Shown here piece by piece: positions 44,140 through 53,755 of a DNA stretch of 53,755 nucleotides (its first letter is position 1; every line of letters starts with the position of its first letter). Source of the stretch: Flavobacteriales bacterium. GTDB taxonomy: Bacteria > Bacteroidota > Bacteroidia > DT-38. The stretch spans positions 1-53,755 of the forward strand of contig JABSPQ010000224.1 of NCBI GenBank assembly GCA_013214205.1. Direction: 5' to 3'. Position numbers and translations under genes: made by a program. Below the pieces are notes generated by a model. The model did no database searches. It was not told the DNA's origin and saw only the letters and a list, made by a program, of their open reading frames with translations.

Positions 44140-45453
44140 CTAAGTTAGTTCAATTCGATAAACATTTTTTGTCTCCTGCCCGACTTTATAGCGATTGTCA
44201 ATTCTCATGCCAACAATCCAAACAATATCGTTATTAGATGTAAGGAGCCAAACCTCCTTCTTTTTATTGATATTCAACTTGTTGTCTATGAAAAAATCCG
44301 ACAATTTCTTTTTGGTTTTCATTCCTAGCGGAACAAATTTATCACCCTCCTGCCAGTTCCTTAAAGTTAATGGAAACGTAAGTTTGTCGAAATCGAGGGT
44401 TGCAATATTTGGGTTCTTCGAAATTTCCAAGTTTTGCACAACACTTAATTTTAAGTCAATAGGCGCTTTAACACTTAATGTCGATTCTTCAATTGTATAA
44501 TTCGGAATTTCAGTCTTTAATTTCTTCGTGATAATCAGCGTATCCCTGTCTTTTAAGATTTGATGTGATTCGCTTAAAAATATTTTCCCAGACACTCTTT
44601 CTAGCGACTCAATTATACTCTGAACATCACTTCCATTAAACCCATACGATTTTAAAAACTCGAATAAGTAAAATCTAATCGGTTGGTATTTTTTGAGTTT
44701 GTTAATATTGATGGTAACATTGTTATCTGTGCAACCAGTAACATCGTTGATAAATTGAATCAACTGATTGTGGAGCACTTGCTCAATATCGTTTACCGCC
44801 TCTATGTTATTGGCAATTGCTTTTTTAAAATTCGGATTCAATTCTTCCAACGATGGAATGATATCGAGCCGCATTTTATTCCTCAAATACTTAGTAGAAC
44901 TGTTGGTGGCGTCTTCCCTAAATTCAATAGAATTCTTTTGAGCATAACTCACAATCTCATTTTTATTGGCGAACAACAACGGACGGATTACATTTTGTTT
45001 TTCGGGCAATATCCCATGAAAACCAGCAATTCCTGTACCTCTCACCAAATTAATCATGAATGTTTCTACGGAATCACCTTGGTGATGTGCAGTAGCTAAA
45101 TAAGTGTAATTATGTTCAGATTGAAGTTCTGCAAACCATTTGTATCTCAAATCTCGTGCTGCCATTTGAATGGAAATCCCTTCTGTTTTGGCATATTTAA
45201 CGGTATCAAACTTGCGCGAATAAACCTCAACACCAAACGTTTTACCTAGTTCATCCACAAAAAGTGCATCTCCATCAGAGTCATCGCCGCGCAATTGAAA
45301 ATTACAATGTGCAATGGCAAAAGGAAGTTTCTTTTGATGAAACAAGTGGGCCATCACAGTAGAATCTACCCCACCGCTTACTGCCAATAAAAATTTAGGA
45401 TCTGAATCGTGGAGATGAATTGAATCGAAGAAATTCTCGAACCGACTAAACAT
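44140..45453 (-). CDS. tilS: tRNA(Ile)-lysidine synthetase
   Basis: The 437-residue enzyme converts C34 of tRNA-Ile2 (CAU anticodon) to lysidine, so that the tRNA reads AUA. The N-type PP-loop ATP motif is LLAVSGGVDSTVMAHL (SGGVDS at 26-31). It is followed by HHQGDSVETFMINLVRGTG and FREDATNSSTKYLRNKMR, both typical of TilS, and a C-terminal domain ending in NWQEGDKFVPLGMKTKKKLS. Its start overlaps the end of pabB by 8 nt, implying coupled translation. AUA codons are used in this AT-rich genome, so the enzyme is likely essential. Confidence 0.95.
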   Translation of the reverse strand: MFSRFENFFDSIHLHDSDPKFLLAVSGGVDSTVMAHLFHQKKLPFAIAHCNFQLRGDDSDGDALFVDELGKTFGVEVYSRKFDTVKYAKTEGISIQMAARDLRYKWFAELQSEHNYTYLATAHHQGDSVETFMINLVRGTGIAGFHGILPEKQNVIRPLLFANKNEIVSYAQKNSIEFREDATNSSTKYLRNKMRLDIIPSLEELNPNFKKAIANNIEAVNDIEQVLHNQLIQFINDVTGCTDNNVTININKLKKYQPIRFYLFEFLKSYGFNGSDVQSIIESLERVSGKIFLSESHQILKDRDTLIITKKLKTEIPNYTIEESTLSVKAPIDLKLSVVQNLEISKNPNIATLDFDKLTFPLTLRNWQEGDKFVPLGMKTKKKLSDFFIDNKLNINKKKEVWLLTSNNDIVWIVGMRIDNRYKVGQETKNVYRIELT

Positions 45454-46738
45454 AAACAGAGTTTAAAACTTGTCGCAACGCCTTGCCCTTAAGCAAACAT
45501 TCGTCGTATTCCTTTTCGGCATTCGAGTTAATTGTAATGGCACTCCCCGTTGTAAAGGAGAGGTATTGACTCGTTGCATTGTACAAAATACTTCTGATAA
45601 TTACATTAAAATCGAAATCGCCATTTGGAGAAATATATCCAATTGAACCAGAAAAAAGTCCACGTTTAGATACTTCGTATTCCTCTATCAATTTCATAGA
45701 ACTCACCTTTGGCGCACCCGTCATAGATCCCATTGGAAAAGCATTTTTAATGGCATCAACAAAATGAATATTTTCATCTAACTCCGCGCTAACAGTAGAG
45801 ATCATTTGATGAACATGCTCAAAAGAATAAATTCCGAACAGTTCCTCAACCGATACAGTACCCAATTTTGAAGATCTCGACAAATCGTTTCTAACCAAAT
45901 CAACAATCATTACATTCTCACTTTGCTCCTTGGCATTGCCGGCCAACATCTCTTTTAGAACGAGGTCTTCTATGTCGTTTTTCCCGCGTTTAACCGTCCC
46001 TTTAATGGGTTGAGATATGATTTTATTTCCAGTTTTTTTCAGAAATCTTTCTGGACTTGATGAGATTAAATATTTATCGTGGTACTTATAAAAACACGAA
46101 AATGGCGCTGGCGATCGTTCGTTTAATCCAACGTAAACCTCAACTGGATTGATTATCGCGTTATTGGCGTAAAACTCCTGACAGAAATTAAGTTCATAGA
46201 TATCACCTTTTTGAATGTGATCTTTGATTTGATCAACTTTCTGAATGTATTCCGTTTTGGTGATTTTACTCTCAATATTAATTCCACGCTCATCACTTTG
46301 ATCAATGTCGATAAACGAATTGATTTCATTGTAAACTACATCCGAGTCACCTTCTACAAAACCAATTTCTACTTCATCCTTGCCAATAAAGAAAATCCAC
46401 TTGGGTTGAAAAAAATGAAGCAAAGGCATTTCAATCCCATCAGGATGAATGCTAGTGAGGTCTTCCGTCTCGTTTTTTAAATCGTAGGCCAAATTGCCAA
46501 AAAGCCAATCCTGCTTCGCCTCATAGAAGTTTTTGAGTACTTCAAACGAATCCCCCCCTTCTAAAACATCAATAGAACTAATAACATCCACGGCGGCAAT
46601 GCTCTCGTACGACGAATAGGTAGAAGATAGTTCATTGCTTTCTAGATTAATAAAAATCTCATGCTGAACACCCCAAGACAGTAGCTTGCGCTTAAAATCT
46701 TGTGGGTTGGAAAGCGGATATTTCTTAAACTTTCTCAA
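45446..46738 (-). CDS. pabB: aminodeoxychorismate synthase component I (chorismate-binding)
   Basis: The 430-residue chorismate-utilising enzyme has SSSPERFLK, PIKGTVKRG, SENVMIVDLVRNDLSRS and AFPMGSMTGAPKVSSMKLI. The lysine K246 in PIKGT marks aminodeoxychorismate synthase, because anthranilate synthase normally has PIAGT there. It makes 4-amino-4-deoxychorismate for folate. The glutamine amidotransferase and lyase partners (PabA, PabC) are not in the window. It overlaps tilS by 8 nt and follows lpdA by 24 nt, all leftward. Confidence 0.92.
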   Translation of the reverse strand: MRKFKKYPLSNPQDFKRKLLSWGVQHEIFINLESNELSSTYSSYESIAAVDVISSIDVLEGGDSFEVLKNFYEAKQDWLFGNLAYDLKNETEDLTSIHPDGIEMPLLHFFQPKWIFFIGKDEVEIGFVEGDSDVVYNEINSFIDIDQSDERGINIESKITKTEYIQKVDQIKDHIQKGDIYELNFCQEFYANNAIINPVEVYVGLNERSPAPFSCFYKYHDKYLISSSPERFLKKTGNKIISQPIKGTVKRGKNDIEDLVLKEMLAGNAKEQSENVMIVDLVRNDLSRSSKLGTVSVEELFGIYSFEHVHQMISTVSAELDENIHFVDAIKNAFPMGSMTGAPKVSSMKLIEEYEVSKRGLFSGSIGYISPNGDFDFNVIIRSILYNATSQYLSFTTGSAITINSNAEKEYDECLLKGKALRQVLNSVYV

Positions 46739-46762
46739 TGCTTTAATGATAAATTCTTGAAT

Positions 46763-48166
46763 TTACGCGTGAATGGCCCTGTCGGCTGTACAGCCTAAAG
46801 CCGCTTCTTTAATGGCTTCTGTAAATGTTGGATGCGCATGACAGAACCTTGCTATATCCTCGGCAGAAGCTCTGTATTCCATCGCAACAACACCTTCTGC
46901 TATCATATCAGCAGCCCTTGGGCCAATCATATGAACGCCTAAAATCTCGTCGGTTTCCTTGTCAGCTAAAATCTTAACAAACCCATCTAAATCCATGCTA
47001 GCTCTTGCTCTACCGCTTGCTCTAAATTGAAACGAACCTGATTTATAAGCTATGCCTGCTTCTTTCAATTGCTCTTCGGTTTGACCAACTGCAGCCACTT
47101 CTGGCCAAGTGTAAATAACTCCCGGAATTAAATTGTAGTTAATATGCGGCTTCTGACCAACTATCGATTCTGCTACAAAAACACCTTCTTCCTCAGCTTT
47201 GTGAGCAAGCATGGCACCTTTAACAACATCGCCAATGGCATAAATACCAGCTACATTAGTTTCTAACTGATCATTTGTAGCAATCATGCCTCGTTTGTCA
47301 ACCTCAACGCCAGCGTTCTCTAATCCCAAACCATCCGTATACGGTTTACGACCAACTGCCATTAAACAATAGTCGGCTTCGAACTCAACAGCTTCACCTT
47401 TCTTGTTTTTAGCGCTTACTACAACACCATTACCTTTCGTTACGGCACCAGTTACCTTGTGGCTCAAATTGAATTTAAAGCCTATTTTCTTTAACGTTCG
47501 TTGTAATTCTTTTCCTAACGATTTATCCATTGTAGCAATAATGGAATCCATGTACTCAATTACAGTTATCTCGGTACCAAGCCGTGCATAAACAGAACCC
47601 AATTCTAAACCAATTACACCGCCACCAATTAAAATTAATTTCTTTGGAATTCCGGTTAAATTCAACGCTTCCGTTGAAGTAATAATTCTTTTTTTATCGA
47701 TCTCAATTCCAGGTAAACTAGACGGTTTTGAACCTGTAGCAATAATCGTTTTTTCGGTTTCAATCGTTTCGGGATCTCCCTTATCAGGTGTAACAACAAT
47801 TTGAGTAGCATTTTTAAAAGAACCCACTCCTTGTAAGACATCAATTTTATTTTTGCCCATTAAGTAGCTAACGCCAGCAACAGTGCCTTTTACCACGTCG
47901 TCTTTTCTGGCAACCATTTGTTTAAAGTCAACTTTTAAATTAGACAGACCAATGCCGTGTGCTTCAAACTTGGTTTCGGCATTATGAAAATGCTCAGAAG
48001 AATCGAGTAAAGCTTTGGAAGGAATACAGCCAACATTGGCACATGTTCCGCCAAGCGTGTCGTACTTTTCTATAATCGCAACTTTTTTGCCCAATTGTGC
48101 GCATCGAATTGCAGCTACATATCCTCCTGGCCCCGATCCAATTACTACTACATCGTATTTTTTCAT
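46763..48166 (-). CDS. lpdA: dihydrolipoyl dehydrogenase (E3)
   Basis: The 467-residue flavoenzyme reoxidises dihydrolipoamide in 2-oxo acid dehydrogenase and glycine cleavage complexes. It has an FAD dinucleotide fold (VVIGSGPGGYVAAIRCA), redox disulfide C42/C47 (GGTCANVGCIPSK), an NAD-binding GGGVIGLELGSVYARLG, the second FAD motif YAIGDVVKGAMLAHKAEEEG and the active-site His-Glu pair in CHAHPTFTEAIKEAA. The length is normal. The E1 and E2 subunits are not encoded in the window. Confidence 0.96.
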   Translation of the reverse strand: MKKYDVVVIGSGPGGYVAAIRCAQLGKKVAIIEKYDTLGGTCANVGCIPSKALLDSSEHFHNAETKFEAHGIGLSNLKVDFKQMVARKDDVVKGTVAGVSYLMGKNKIDVLQGVGSFKNATQIVVTPDKGDPETIETEKTIIATGSKPSSLPGIEIDKKRIITSTEALNLTGIPKKLILIGGGVIGLELGSVYARLGTEITVIEYMDSIIATMDKSLGKELQRTLKKIGFKFNLSHKVTGAVTKGNGVVVSAKNKKGEAVEFEADYCLMAVGRKPYTDGLGLENAGVEVDKRGMIATNDQLETNVAGIYAIGDVVKGAMLAHKAEEEGVFVAESIVGQKPHINYNLIPGVIYTWPEVAAVGQTEEQLKEAGIAYKSGSFQFRASGRARASMDLDGFVKILADKETDEILGVHMIGPRAADMIAEGVVAMEYRASAEDIARFCHAHPTFTEAIKEAALGCTADRAIHA

Positions 48167-48235
48167 ATCCTTATCTTATTAAGTAAAGCGAACGATACTA
48201 AGGTATTTATTTTTCTTATTTATTGCCCAATTATT

Positions 48236-49861
48236 TTATCGAAGACTTGTTTTCCGCTCTTTCACTTTTCTTGAAAATGCATAGAGTAAAATGAGCACTG
48301 CAAACGCAGTTGATGTTCGTCCTATATAATCGCCATGAGTAGTATAAAACGTAATTTTATTGTTAAGGTTTATCTCTTGTCGTAATACAGCCTCAACCCA
48401 ATAATCTGTGGCCTGCGAAACATCGCCTCTTTGATTAATGTAGGAAGATGTACCAGTGTTAGCCGAACGAGCAATGCTTCTTCTATTTTCAATTGCTCTA
48501 ATTCTACAATATGCTTGAAGTTGCTTGTGTCCGGGTGTGTTTCCCCACCATCCATCGTTGGTAACAACAAATATCACATTGGCGCCTTCTCGCATAAAAT
48601 CAACAACAAAGTCGCCAAAAATCGCTTCCCAGCAAATTACTGGCGCAACTCTTATTCTGCCTTCTTCAGCTTTAAACACTTTTCGTTTTTCATCTTTCCC
48701 CTGACTTCCAAAGGCTCCACCAAAATTCAGTGCATACTTTTGCATAAATTTAAACAGGCCCGTAAACGGAACTTCCTCAACGCCTATTACCAGTTTACTT
48801 TTATGATAAATTTCCATATTTGCACGCTCGCCAATATATAAAGCAGAGTTATACGATTTATAATAACCACCTCCCTTGAGACGCCTTAAAGCAGGATCTG
48901 ACAGATCTTCGTTTTCGATATCAACAACATTAATAGAACTCATTCCGAAAACAGATTTTAGCTTAGGGAATTGGCTTTGAAAATGTAATAACTGTACAAC
49001 AGCATTGTTTTCCACTACAGCCGATTCCCATACTGTACTCGTTATGGCAGTTTCTGGTGCAACAATAAAGTCGGTATGATCATCCGTTTTTTGAACTGCT
49101 AATTCTAGCATTTTATCTATTTGCTGAGATGGCGAAAGCGCGCCAAACTTTTGGTGGTAGGGATCTATGTTGGGCTGAATTACAACAACGTCAATCGGAT
49201 CAATTTCTTCTTCATATGCATTGTAGATCATCATAGAAGCCGCTAATGGAATAACAATTACCGACAATAGTGCAATTAACATAGGCCGACTAGCTGAAGT
49301 GAATTGCTTTTCTTTCAAGTAATCTTTCAATGCCAAAAACGCAAGCACGTTAACCAACATTATCCACGCTGTTCCTCCTTCTGCACCTGTTATATCGTAC
49401 CACTGAATCCATGTTGGCCAATTGGCAAAGGCGTTGCCTAAAATGAGCCAGGGCCAAGCAAACGGCCATTCAATATCTATCCAATCAATTGCCATAACAG
49501 AAAGAATAAATAAGAAGTATCCCGTTTTCGCACCTAGATATTTTTTTGTAAAGTGAAGCAATCTTATTATCAATGCCATTTTAAAACCTGTTAGCAAAGC
49601 AGAAAGCACAGGGCCTCCTTCAAATGCGTTGTAGATCCACCAAGTTGTGCCAAGGGCAAATACCACTCCTGCTATAAACGCATATATGGTAAGTCGAGAA
49701 AGTGTGTATTCTATTGGATTCTCAGCAGTTTTATCCTCCAACCAAAGAAGTGGTACCCAACAAAAAAATATGAGTGGCGCTATATCGCCAATGGCAGGCC
49801 AAGCAATTGTTGCCAAAATACCACTTGAAATGGCTAGTAAAAATTTGGTTGTAGTTCTCAA
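48236..49861 (-). CDS. lnt: apolipoprotein N-acyltransferase
   Basis: The 541-residue membrane enzyme adds the third acyl chain to lipoproteins. It has about six N-terminal membrane helices (about 5-215, including WPFAWPWLILGNAF) and a periplasmic nitrilase-like domain with the catalytic triad E270 (VAPETAIT), K354 (YHKSKLV) and C410 (VICWEAIFG). NDGWWGNTPGHKQLQ and RRSIARSANTGTSSYIN are family-typical. Several predicted lipoproteins in this window would be substrates. It lies between lpdA and the C25 peptidase gene, 69 and 42 nt away. Confidence 0.95.
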   Translation of the reverse strand: MRTTTKFLLAISSGILATIAWPAIGDIAPLIFFCWVPLLWLEDKTAENPIEYTLSRLTIYAFIAGVVFALGTTWWIYNAFEGGPVLSALLTGFKMALIIRLLHFTKKYLGAKTGYFLFILSVMAIDWIDIEWPFAWPWLILGNAFANWPTWIQWYDITGAEGGTAWIMLVNVLAFLALKDYLKEKQFTSASRPMLIALLSVIVIPLAASMMIYNAYEEEIDPIDVVVIQPNIDPYHQKFGALSPSQQIDKMLELAVQKTDDHTDFIVAPETAITSTVWESAVVENNAVVQLLHFQSQFPKLKSVFGMSSINVVDIENEDLSDPALRRLKGGGYYKSYNSALYIGERANMEIYHKSKLVIGVEEVPFTGLFKFMQKYALNFGGAFGSQGKDEKRKVFKAEEGRIRVAPVICWEAIFGDFVVDFMREGANVIFVVTNDGWWGNTPGHKQLQAYCRIRAIENRRSIARSANTGTSSYINQRGDVSQATDYWVEAVLRQEINLNNKITFYTTHGDYIGRTSTAFAVLILLYAFSRKVKERKTSLR

Positions 49862-49903
49862 AAAATCAATGATTGGTAGTTCAAATGTAACTAGAAATAA
49901 GAT

Positions 49904-52900
49904 TTATCTCATCAGATACATTTTTCCAAAACCATTTTTGAAATATTTATCAGCGACTGTTTCTCTGTGCTCAATCGAATTTCCATTGATTGATGTAATT
50001 ACATGGTAGAAGTAAACTCCATTTCCAAGTCGGTTTCCGTACATATCGGTTCCGTCCCAAACATACTCCGACATATTACGACCAATTTTAATTTCACCAA
50101 ATTCATACTGATCTATTTCCAACACAACTATACCCGTAATAGAAAGAACCTGAATTCGAAATTCAGTAGGAATTTCGGAACCTGTAAGCGTAAATACAAA
50201 TCGGGTAGACGTAGTAAACGGATTTGGATAATTAAGTACTTGAGTTATGGTAGATTTGTTTACAACCTCGAATGAGATGGCGAAATCTACCGCTCCTGAA
50301 CTGTTTTTAGAAGCGTCTTTGGCCTGCACCAAAAGTTTATAAGTACCGTCTGTAGTTAATGTTGGACTATAAATTAACTCGGCACTGTTATCGGGAAGCT
50401 GAGCTGGAATAAATTCCAATTCGGTACCGCCGCTACCGCCAGTATATACCTCCGACACGGTTCCTGCAGGATTTGTAAGGTGTACCACAAAATTAGAAGT
50501 GTCGAGGGCCATAAATAAGTTTTCGTCGGTAAGTTTAATCGAAATCTCGGGCTTGGAAGAAACAATTTCTCCATTCAAAATATGAATTCCATCAAACGTA
50601 ACATCTAATTGAGGATTGATTTTATCTAGCTCTACATGAAAAGGAATTTCGAGGATGTTATTAAAATGATATTGCTCCAATTGATCGTCATCAGGATTTG
50701 CTTCAAACCAAAAAGTATTGTTTCCAATCAGACCAATTGTGCTAACACCTAGTGACAACAACAACGAATCGTTGGCCAAAATCGGTTGTATTCTTTCATT
50801 ATAAATTTTAATCTCATTTCTGTTTTCGTCAACTATCCAATAACGAATTAACACGCTGTCCATATCAATATCGCTAGCATTTTCGACCATAACAGTAAAC
50901 TGCAAGCTATCACCCTCCATCAAAGAGTCGGCTTTAAACAAATACCCTGCTGCTGGATTAAGCGCTAACTCTGGCACTCCCTCATATATTACTTGCCAAT
51001 AATTCATGTCGCCTGGTGTTCTGTATGTTTCATCTTCCATAAACACCCTCAGTTTCATGTAAGGGTACTGGCTGGCATTAATTACACTGTTCAAATCATA
51101 TATATCCGACGAATCTGTACCGTATGCACTGCCTAAAAAGAATTCACTTCCATCAATTTTAATTCCTATTATTTCGAGGTGAATACTGTCGCCTTGTAAG
51201 GCATCTTGTGTAGTTTGATTCCAATGGATAGACCCCCAATTATTTGCTGGGCCAATTATTTCTGAAGTAATATTTCCTTCACCCCATTGTGTTCTACATG
51301 AAGTTTGAAATTGAATCTGATCAAAATTATCAATGCCTACCACCTCTTGTGCTTCGCCAATATTAGCACCTTTGGTTCCATAAATTATGTATGGAACAGT
51401 ATCGGGCACAGATCGGATTTGCGCTGCACCAATAGATTCAAACGCTTGATAAAACTCCTCTGTAAAACTAGTTGCATAGTGTCGACCTTGACTATATATC
51501 AACACTTTTTGCCCCGGATGCACAACGTTTTCTAACAACACCTTCATGCTATCCATTTCTCTTGTGGTACCAAAATAATAATCGAATGCGTACAAAGCTT
51601 CTGTGCCACAATGCTTGTTTGTATACTGCCCAATCCCACCAGGTTGTTCTATACTCTCACGAGGTTCACACGAAATTGTGTCGAAAATTACAACCGTCAT
51701 TCCAAACCCCTGTTGGCATCCCCAGTTGTGCATTAACGTTCCATCAATTTTATAAAATATTTCAGAACTTTGATTGGTTGTAACCGCATTTACCCAACCT
51801 GTTTGAACATCTATGATATTAATATCGTCGAGAAAAACATATTTCTCCAAAGTGGTATCCTGCTGAACAAATTGAAAATTATTTTTTGAAAACTGAGCAA
51901 ATTTATATTGAGACCAGCCGGTTTGATCTTCTATGTATTGAAAAGAGTTGGCTTTCCAAGAATAAGATCCCGTGTAAGTAGAATCTTGACTTACTCTCCA
52001 ATAATAAACTGCGCTATCTCCCAAGGTAAGATTGGTCGACCATTTAATCAAACCGCCTGCGCCAGCAATAACAGTAGTAGTTTTAAACGAACTCGAAAAA
52101 GTTGAAACGGTATCAAGCTCAAAAATGTAGTTTTTAATAGGGGCATACGGGTCTGCGGTAGAAACTTTAAAAGTTATATCTGTACTTGGAACAATTGCAT
52201 ACGCATAAGGATAAACGGGGATAACCTCGCTCGAAATTATGTTTAAAGAGTAAGTAAATGTGTTGTTCAATTCGCTTACTTCATCTATTGAGCTATAACT
52301 ATCTATAGAAATATCAATTGTGTTGAAACCCGCACCTTTGCTTGCCTCTACCGGAAGTTTTATGGTAATGGTATCCTTAAAGTGTGTGCTTGGCATATAA
52401 ATCAATTCTGCATCCTGACCAGCATTATTTGGGAAGATCCTATTGATAGTAACATACATAGAATCGGTTACAGCCATACCCGAATTCGTAATTACTACAT
52501 TTAACAGAAACGAATCTAAATCGGTAGTTACAATGGTTGGTTCTGTATAAATGCTCGAAAGGCCGATGGAGAAATCAGGTTTTTCGTGAGCGTTAAGTAC
52601 CAATGCAGGATCTCCATGAAGGGTCATTACTTCTGAAATATTCTTAAGCCTTTGATTTCCCCTTACTTGAATGGTTTCAATTGTTTTTTTCATGATTTTA
52701 CCGATGGATTTTCCATACATATCTTGCGATATGTTTTTCATCATTTGGTAAGAATACAAATCCAAATCGGATGGTACGCCAAGTGCAACAGAGGCTATAT
52801 AAACAATGGCACCTTTGGCTGGTGTAAGAATAAAGTCTTCGCTAGAGCCAGTAAATGATTCGTGAATATTACCACTGTAGCAAGAATTCGCCACGATAAA

Positions 52901-53755
52901 AGGATACCTTCCTTCGTTATCAAAAGTTGATGCCTCATCTATCCCTTGATCCCAACCAGTTGCAGAACTATGTCCAAAAAAGGTCATTATTGAAACCCCA
53001 GTATTTATTAAATCCTTAATTATTTCGGTAGAAGTATTTTGAATTGGAGCGGAATTGGTCTTTAAAAAAGTAGTAACATTTCCCCCAAAAGAAGGACCCT
53101 CTAAAATAGTTTCGTAATTATCTAAATACGCTCGGTATTGAGATTGTTCATTTGATTGAGATCCTCCTCCAAAGTGCAATATATTCTTTGTCCATTCGGG
53201 TGGTATTGGCAGCGGAGTTTCATATGCCTCAACTTTCTCTAAATAACCTTCCACATCAGCAGAAGAAGTAGCACTTAACCTACCAGTTGGTACTGCAGGC
53301 TGATAGATTGTTCCGCTAAGGCCTGACGAAAACATATTATCAGATGATGGAGATCCGATTGTTGGTACTAAGTTGCGAGCAAATAAACTGGCATCTTTTC
53401 TATATAAATGAGCCGTTATCGACTTCCCTATTAAAAATAAATAACCTGGATCAATCACCGAACCATCAATCATTTTATTTATAAAATTCCTGATGCTCAT
53501 TGGATGCTTCTCAATGCCGTAAGCATATTGGTCGTATAACTCCTCGATATTCGCAACTAACGTATTGTGACTTCCTCCAAACACAGATGAACGATAGGCT
53601 GCATAAAATTCCGATGATGTTAATAGACTTGGATGGGTAACTATTATAAATGCCGAATCTAACAGCAACGATTCGTAATCTGTAAATTTATCTGTAGCGC
53701 TCACCGATTCAAGCGATGCATTGATTACGCCTCCTTCTGAAAACAAGAAACACTT
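49904..53755 (-). CDS. C25-family cysteine peptidase (gingipain/PorU-like), 5' end outside window
   Basis: At least 1283 codons are present and the frame is still open at the right edge, with no credible start inside the window. The N-terminal visible part is a C25 caspase-like peptidase domain. The catalytic His lies in SIMTFFGHSSATGWDQG and the Cys in IVANSCYSGNIHE, as in gingipains and in PorU, the T9SS sortase. A long beta-rich middle follows (Ig-like repeats), then a C-terminal FlgD-like/T9SS region (LNYPNPFTTSTRFVFTL ... GNRLGNGVYFYHV). PorU itself is similar in size. Which one this is depends on the missing N terminus and on neighbours. The gene lies 42 nt upstream of lnt. Confidence 0.85.
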   Translation of the reverse strand, partial: KCFLFSEGGVINASLESVSATDKFTDYESLLLDSAFIIVTHPSLLTSSEFYAAYRSSVFGGSHNTLVANIEELYDQYAYGIEKHPMSIRNFINKMIDGSVIDPGYLFLIGKSITAHLYRKDASLFARNLVPTIGSPSSDNMFSSGLSGTIYQPAVPTGRLSATSSADVEGYLEKVEAYETPLPIPPEWTKNILHFGGGSQSNEQSQYRAYLDNYETILEGPSFGGNVTTFLKTNSAPIQNTSTEIIKDLINTGVSIMTFFGHSSATGWDQGIDEASTFDNEGRYPFIVANSCYSGNIHESFTGSSEDFILTPAKGAIVYIASVALGVPSDLDLYSYQMMKNISQDMYGKSIGKIMKKTIETIQVRGNQRLKNISEVMTLHGDPALVLNAHEKPDFSIGLSSIYTEPTIVTTDLDSFLLNVVITNSGMAVTDSMYVTINRIFPNNAGQDAELIYMPSTHFKDTITIKLPVEASKGAGFNTIDISIDSYSSIDEVSELNNTFTYSLNIISSEVIPVYPYAYAIVPSTDITFKVSTADPYAPIKNYIFELDTVSTFSSSFKTTTVIAGAGGLIKWSTNLTLGDSAVYYWRVSQDSTYTGSYSWKANSFQYIEDQTGWSQYKFAQFSKNNFQFVQQDTTLEKYVFLDDINIIDVQTGWVNAVTTNQSSEIFYKIDGTLMHNWGCQQGFGMTVVIFDTISCEPRESIEQPGGIGQYTNKHCGTEALYAFDYYFGTTREMDSMKVLLENVVHPGQKVLIYSQGRHYATSFTEEFYQAFESIGAAQIRSVPDTVPYIIYGTKGANIGEAQEVVGIDNFDQIQFQTSCRTQWGEGNITSEIIGPANNWGSIHWNQTTQDALQGDSIHLEIIGIKIDGSEFFLGSAYGTDSSDIYDLNSVINASQYPYMKLRVFMEDETYRTPGDMNYWQVIYEGVPELALNPAAGYLFKADSLMEGDSLQFTVMVENASDIDMDSVLIRYWIVDENRNEIKIYNERIQPILANDSLLLSLGVSTIGLIGNNTFWFEANPDDDQLEQYHFNNILEIPFHVELDKINPQLDVTFDGIHILNGEIVSSKPEISIKLTDENLFMALDTSNFVVHLTNPAGTVSEVYTGGSGGTELEFIPAQLPDNSAELIYSPTLTTDGTYKLLVQAKDASKNSSGAVDFAISFEVVNKSTITQVLNYPNPFTTSTRFVFTLTGSEIPTEFRIQVLSITGIVVLEIDQYEFGEIKIGRNMSEYVWDGTDMYGNRLGNGVYFYHVITSINGNSIEHRETVADKYFKNGFGKMYLMR

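Noticed and set aside
44683-45099. 138-codon open frame antisense to tilS
   Set aside because: It is fully inside tilS on the opposite strand with no motif or start context.

Overview
The window reads as chromosomal DNA from a Bacteroidota species, probably a marine or aquatic Flavobacteriia-like lineage. It is AT-rich. It carries type IX secretion (T9SS) sorting domains, SprB repeats, a C25 (gingipain/PorU-like) peptidase, a TPR-PD40-OmpA protein, the Bacteroidota-type long SecA, and promoter elements resembling TAnnTTTG. No rRNA, tRNA, CRISPR array or prophage is visible. A partial IS200/IS605 transposase sits at the left edge, and the right edge cuts the 5' end of the C25 peptidase gene.

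Layout. 1-1,200: IS200-type transposase end, a TPR gene broken by a frameshift and ending at the IS, and a gene-poor stretch with a strong leftward terminator and a candidate structured RNA. 1,203-7,774: a leftward ion/second-messenger block (SLC13/DASS carboxylate transporter, class III adenylate cyclase fused to an HD domain, CPA1 Na+/H+ antiporter with a C-terminal cyclic-nucleotide-binding domain). 7,857-13,749: a rightward run (methyltransferase, PduO-type cobalamin adenosyltransferase, DUF2795-like protein, SecA, a beta-barrel-like envelope protein). 13,753-18,257: OmpA/TPR envelope proteins, an AlkD-like pseudogene with four nonsense codons and no indel, a MmcQ/YjbR protein and a lipoprotein. 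18,409-25,041: three tandem secreted SprB-repeat proteins. 25,252-30,600: small proteins, a stand-alone HD hydrolase, a frameshifted envelope gene, a HigBA toxin-antitoxin pair and a ComM/YifB ATPase. 30,897-37,498: a tandemly duplicated unit (secreted repeat protein convergent with a metallophosphoesterase-like protein, followed by hisH), then an intact stand-alone hisH-hisF pair. 37,492-41,752: ECF sigma factor with a coupled anti-sigma-like membrane protein, and two VWA proteins. 41,997-53,755: a leftward block with DsbD, TilS, PabB, LpdA, Lnt and the C25 peptidase.

The most interesting combinations are these. (i) The cyclase-HD and cNMP-antiporter genes lie 13 nt apart, so one operon appears to hold the synthesis, possible breakdown and effector of a cyclic nucleotide acting on Na+/H+ exchange. 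(ii) The convergent repeat-protein/metallophosphoesterase pair is duplicated, with a dead fragment of hisH marking the junction; copy 1 has lost its T9SS sorting domain but has a lipobox. (iii) Several pseudogenes are at different stages of decay, two of them mainly by nonsense substitutions. All functional statements come from reading motifs by eye; no database search was run.
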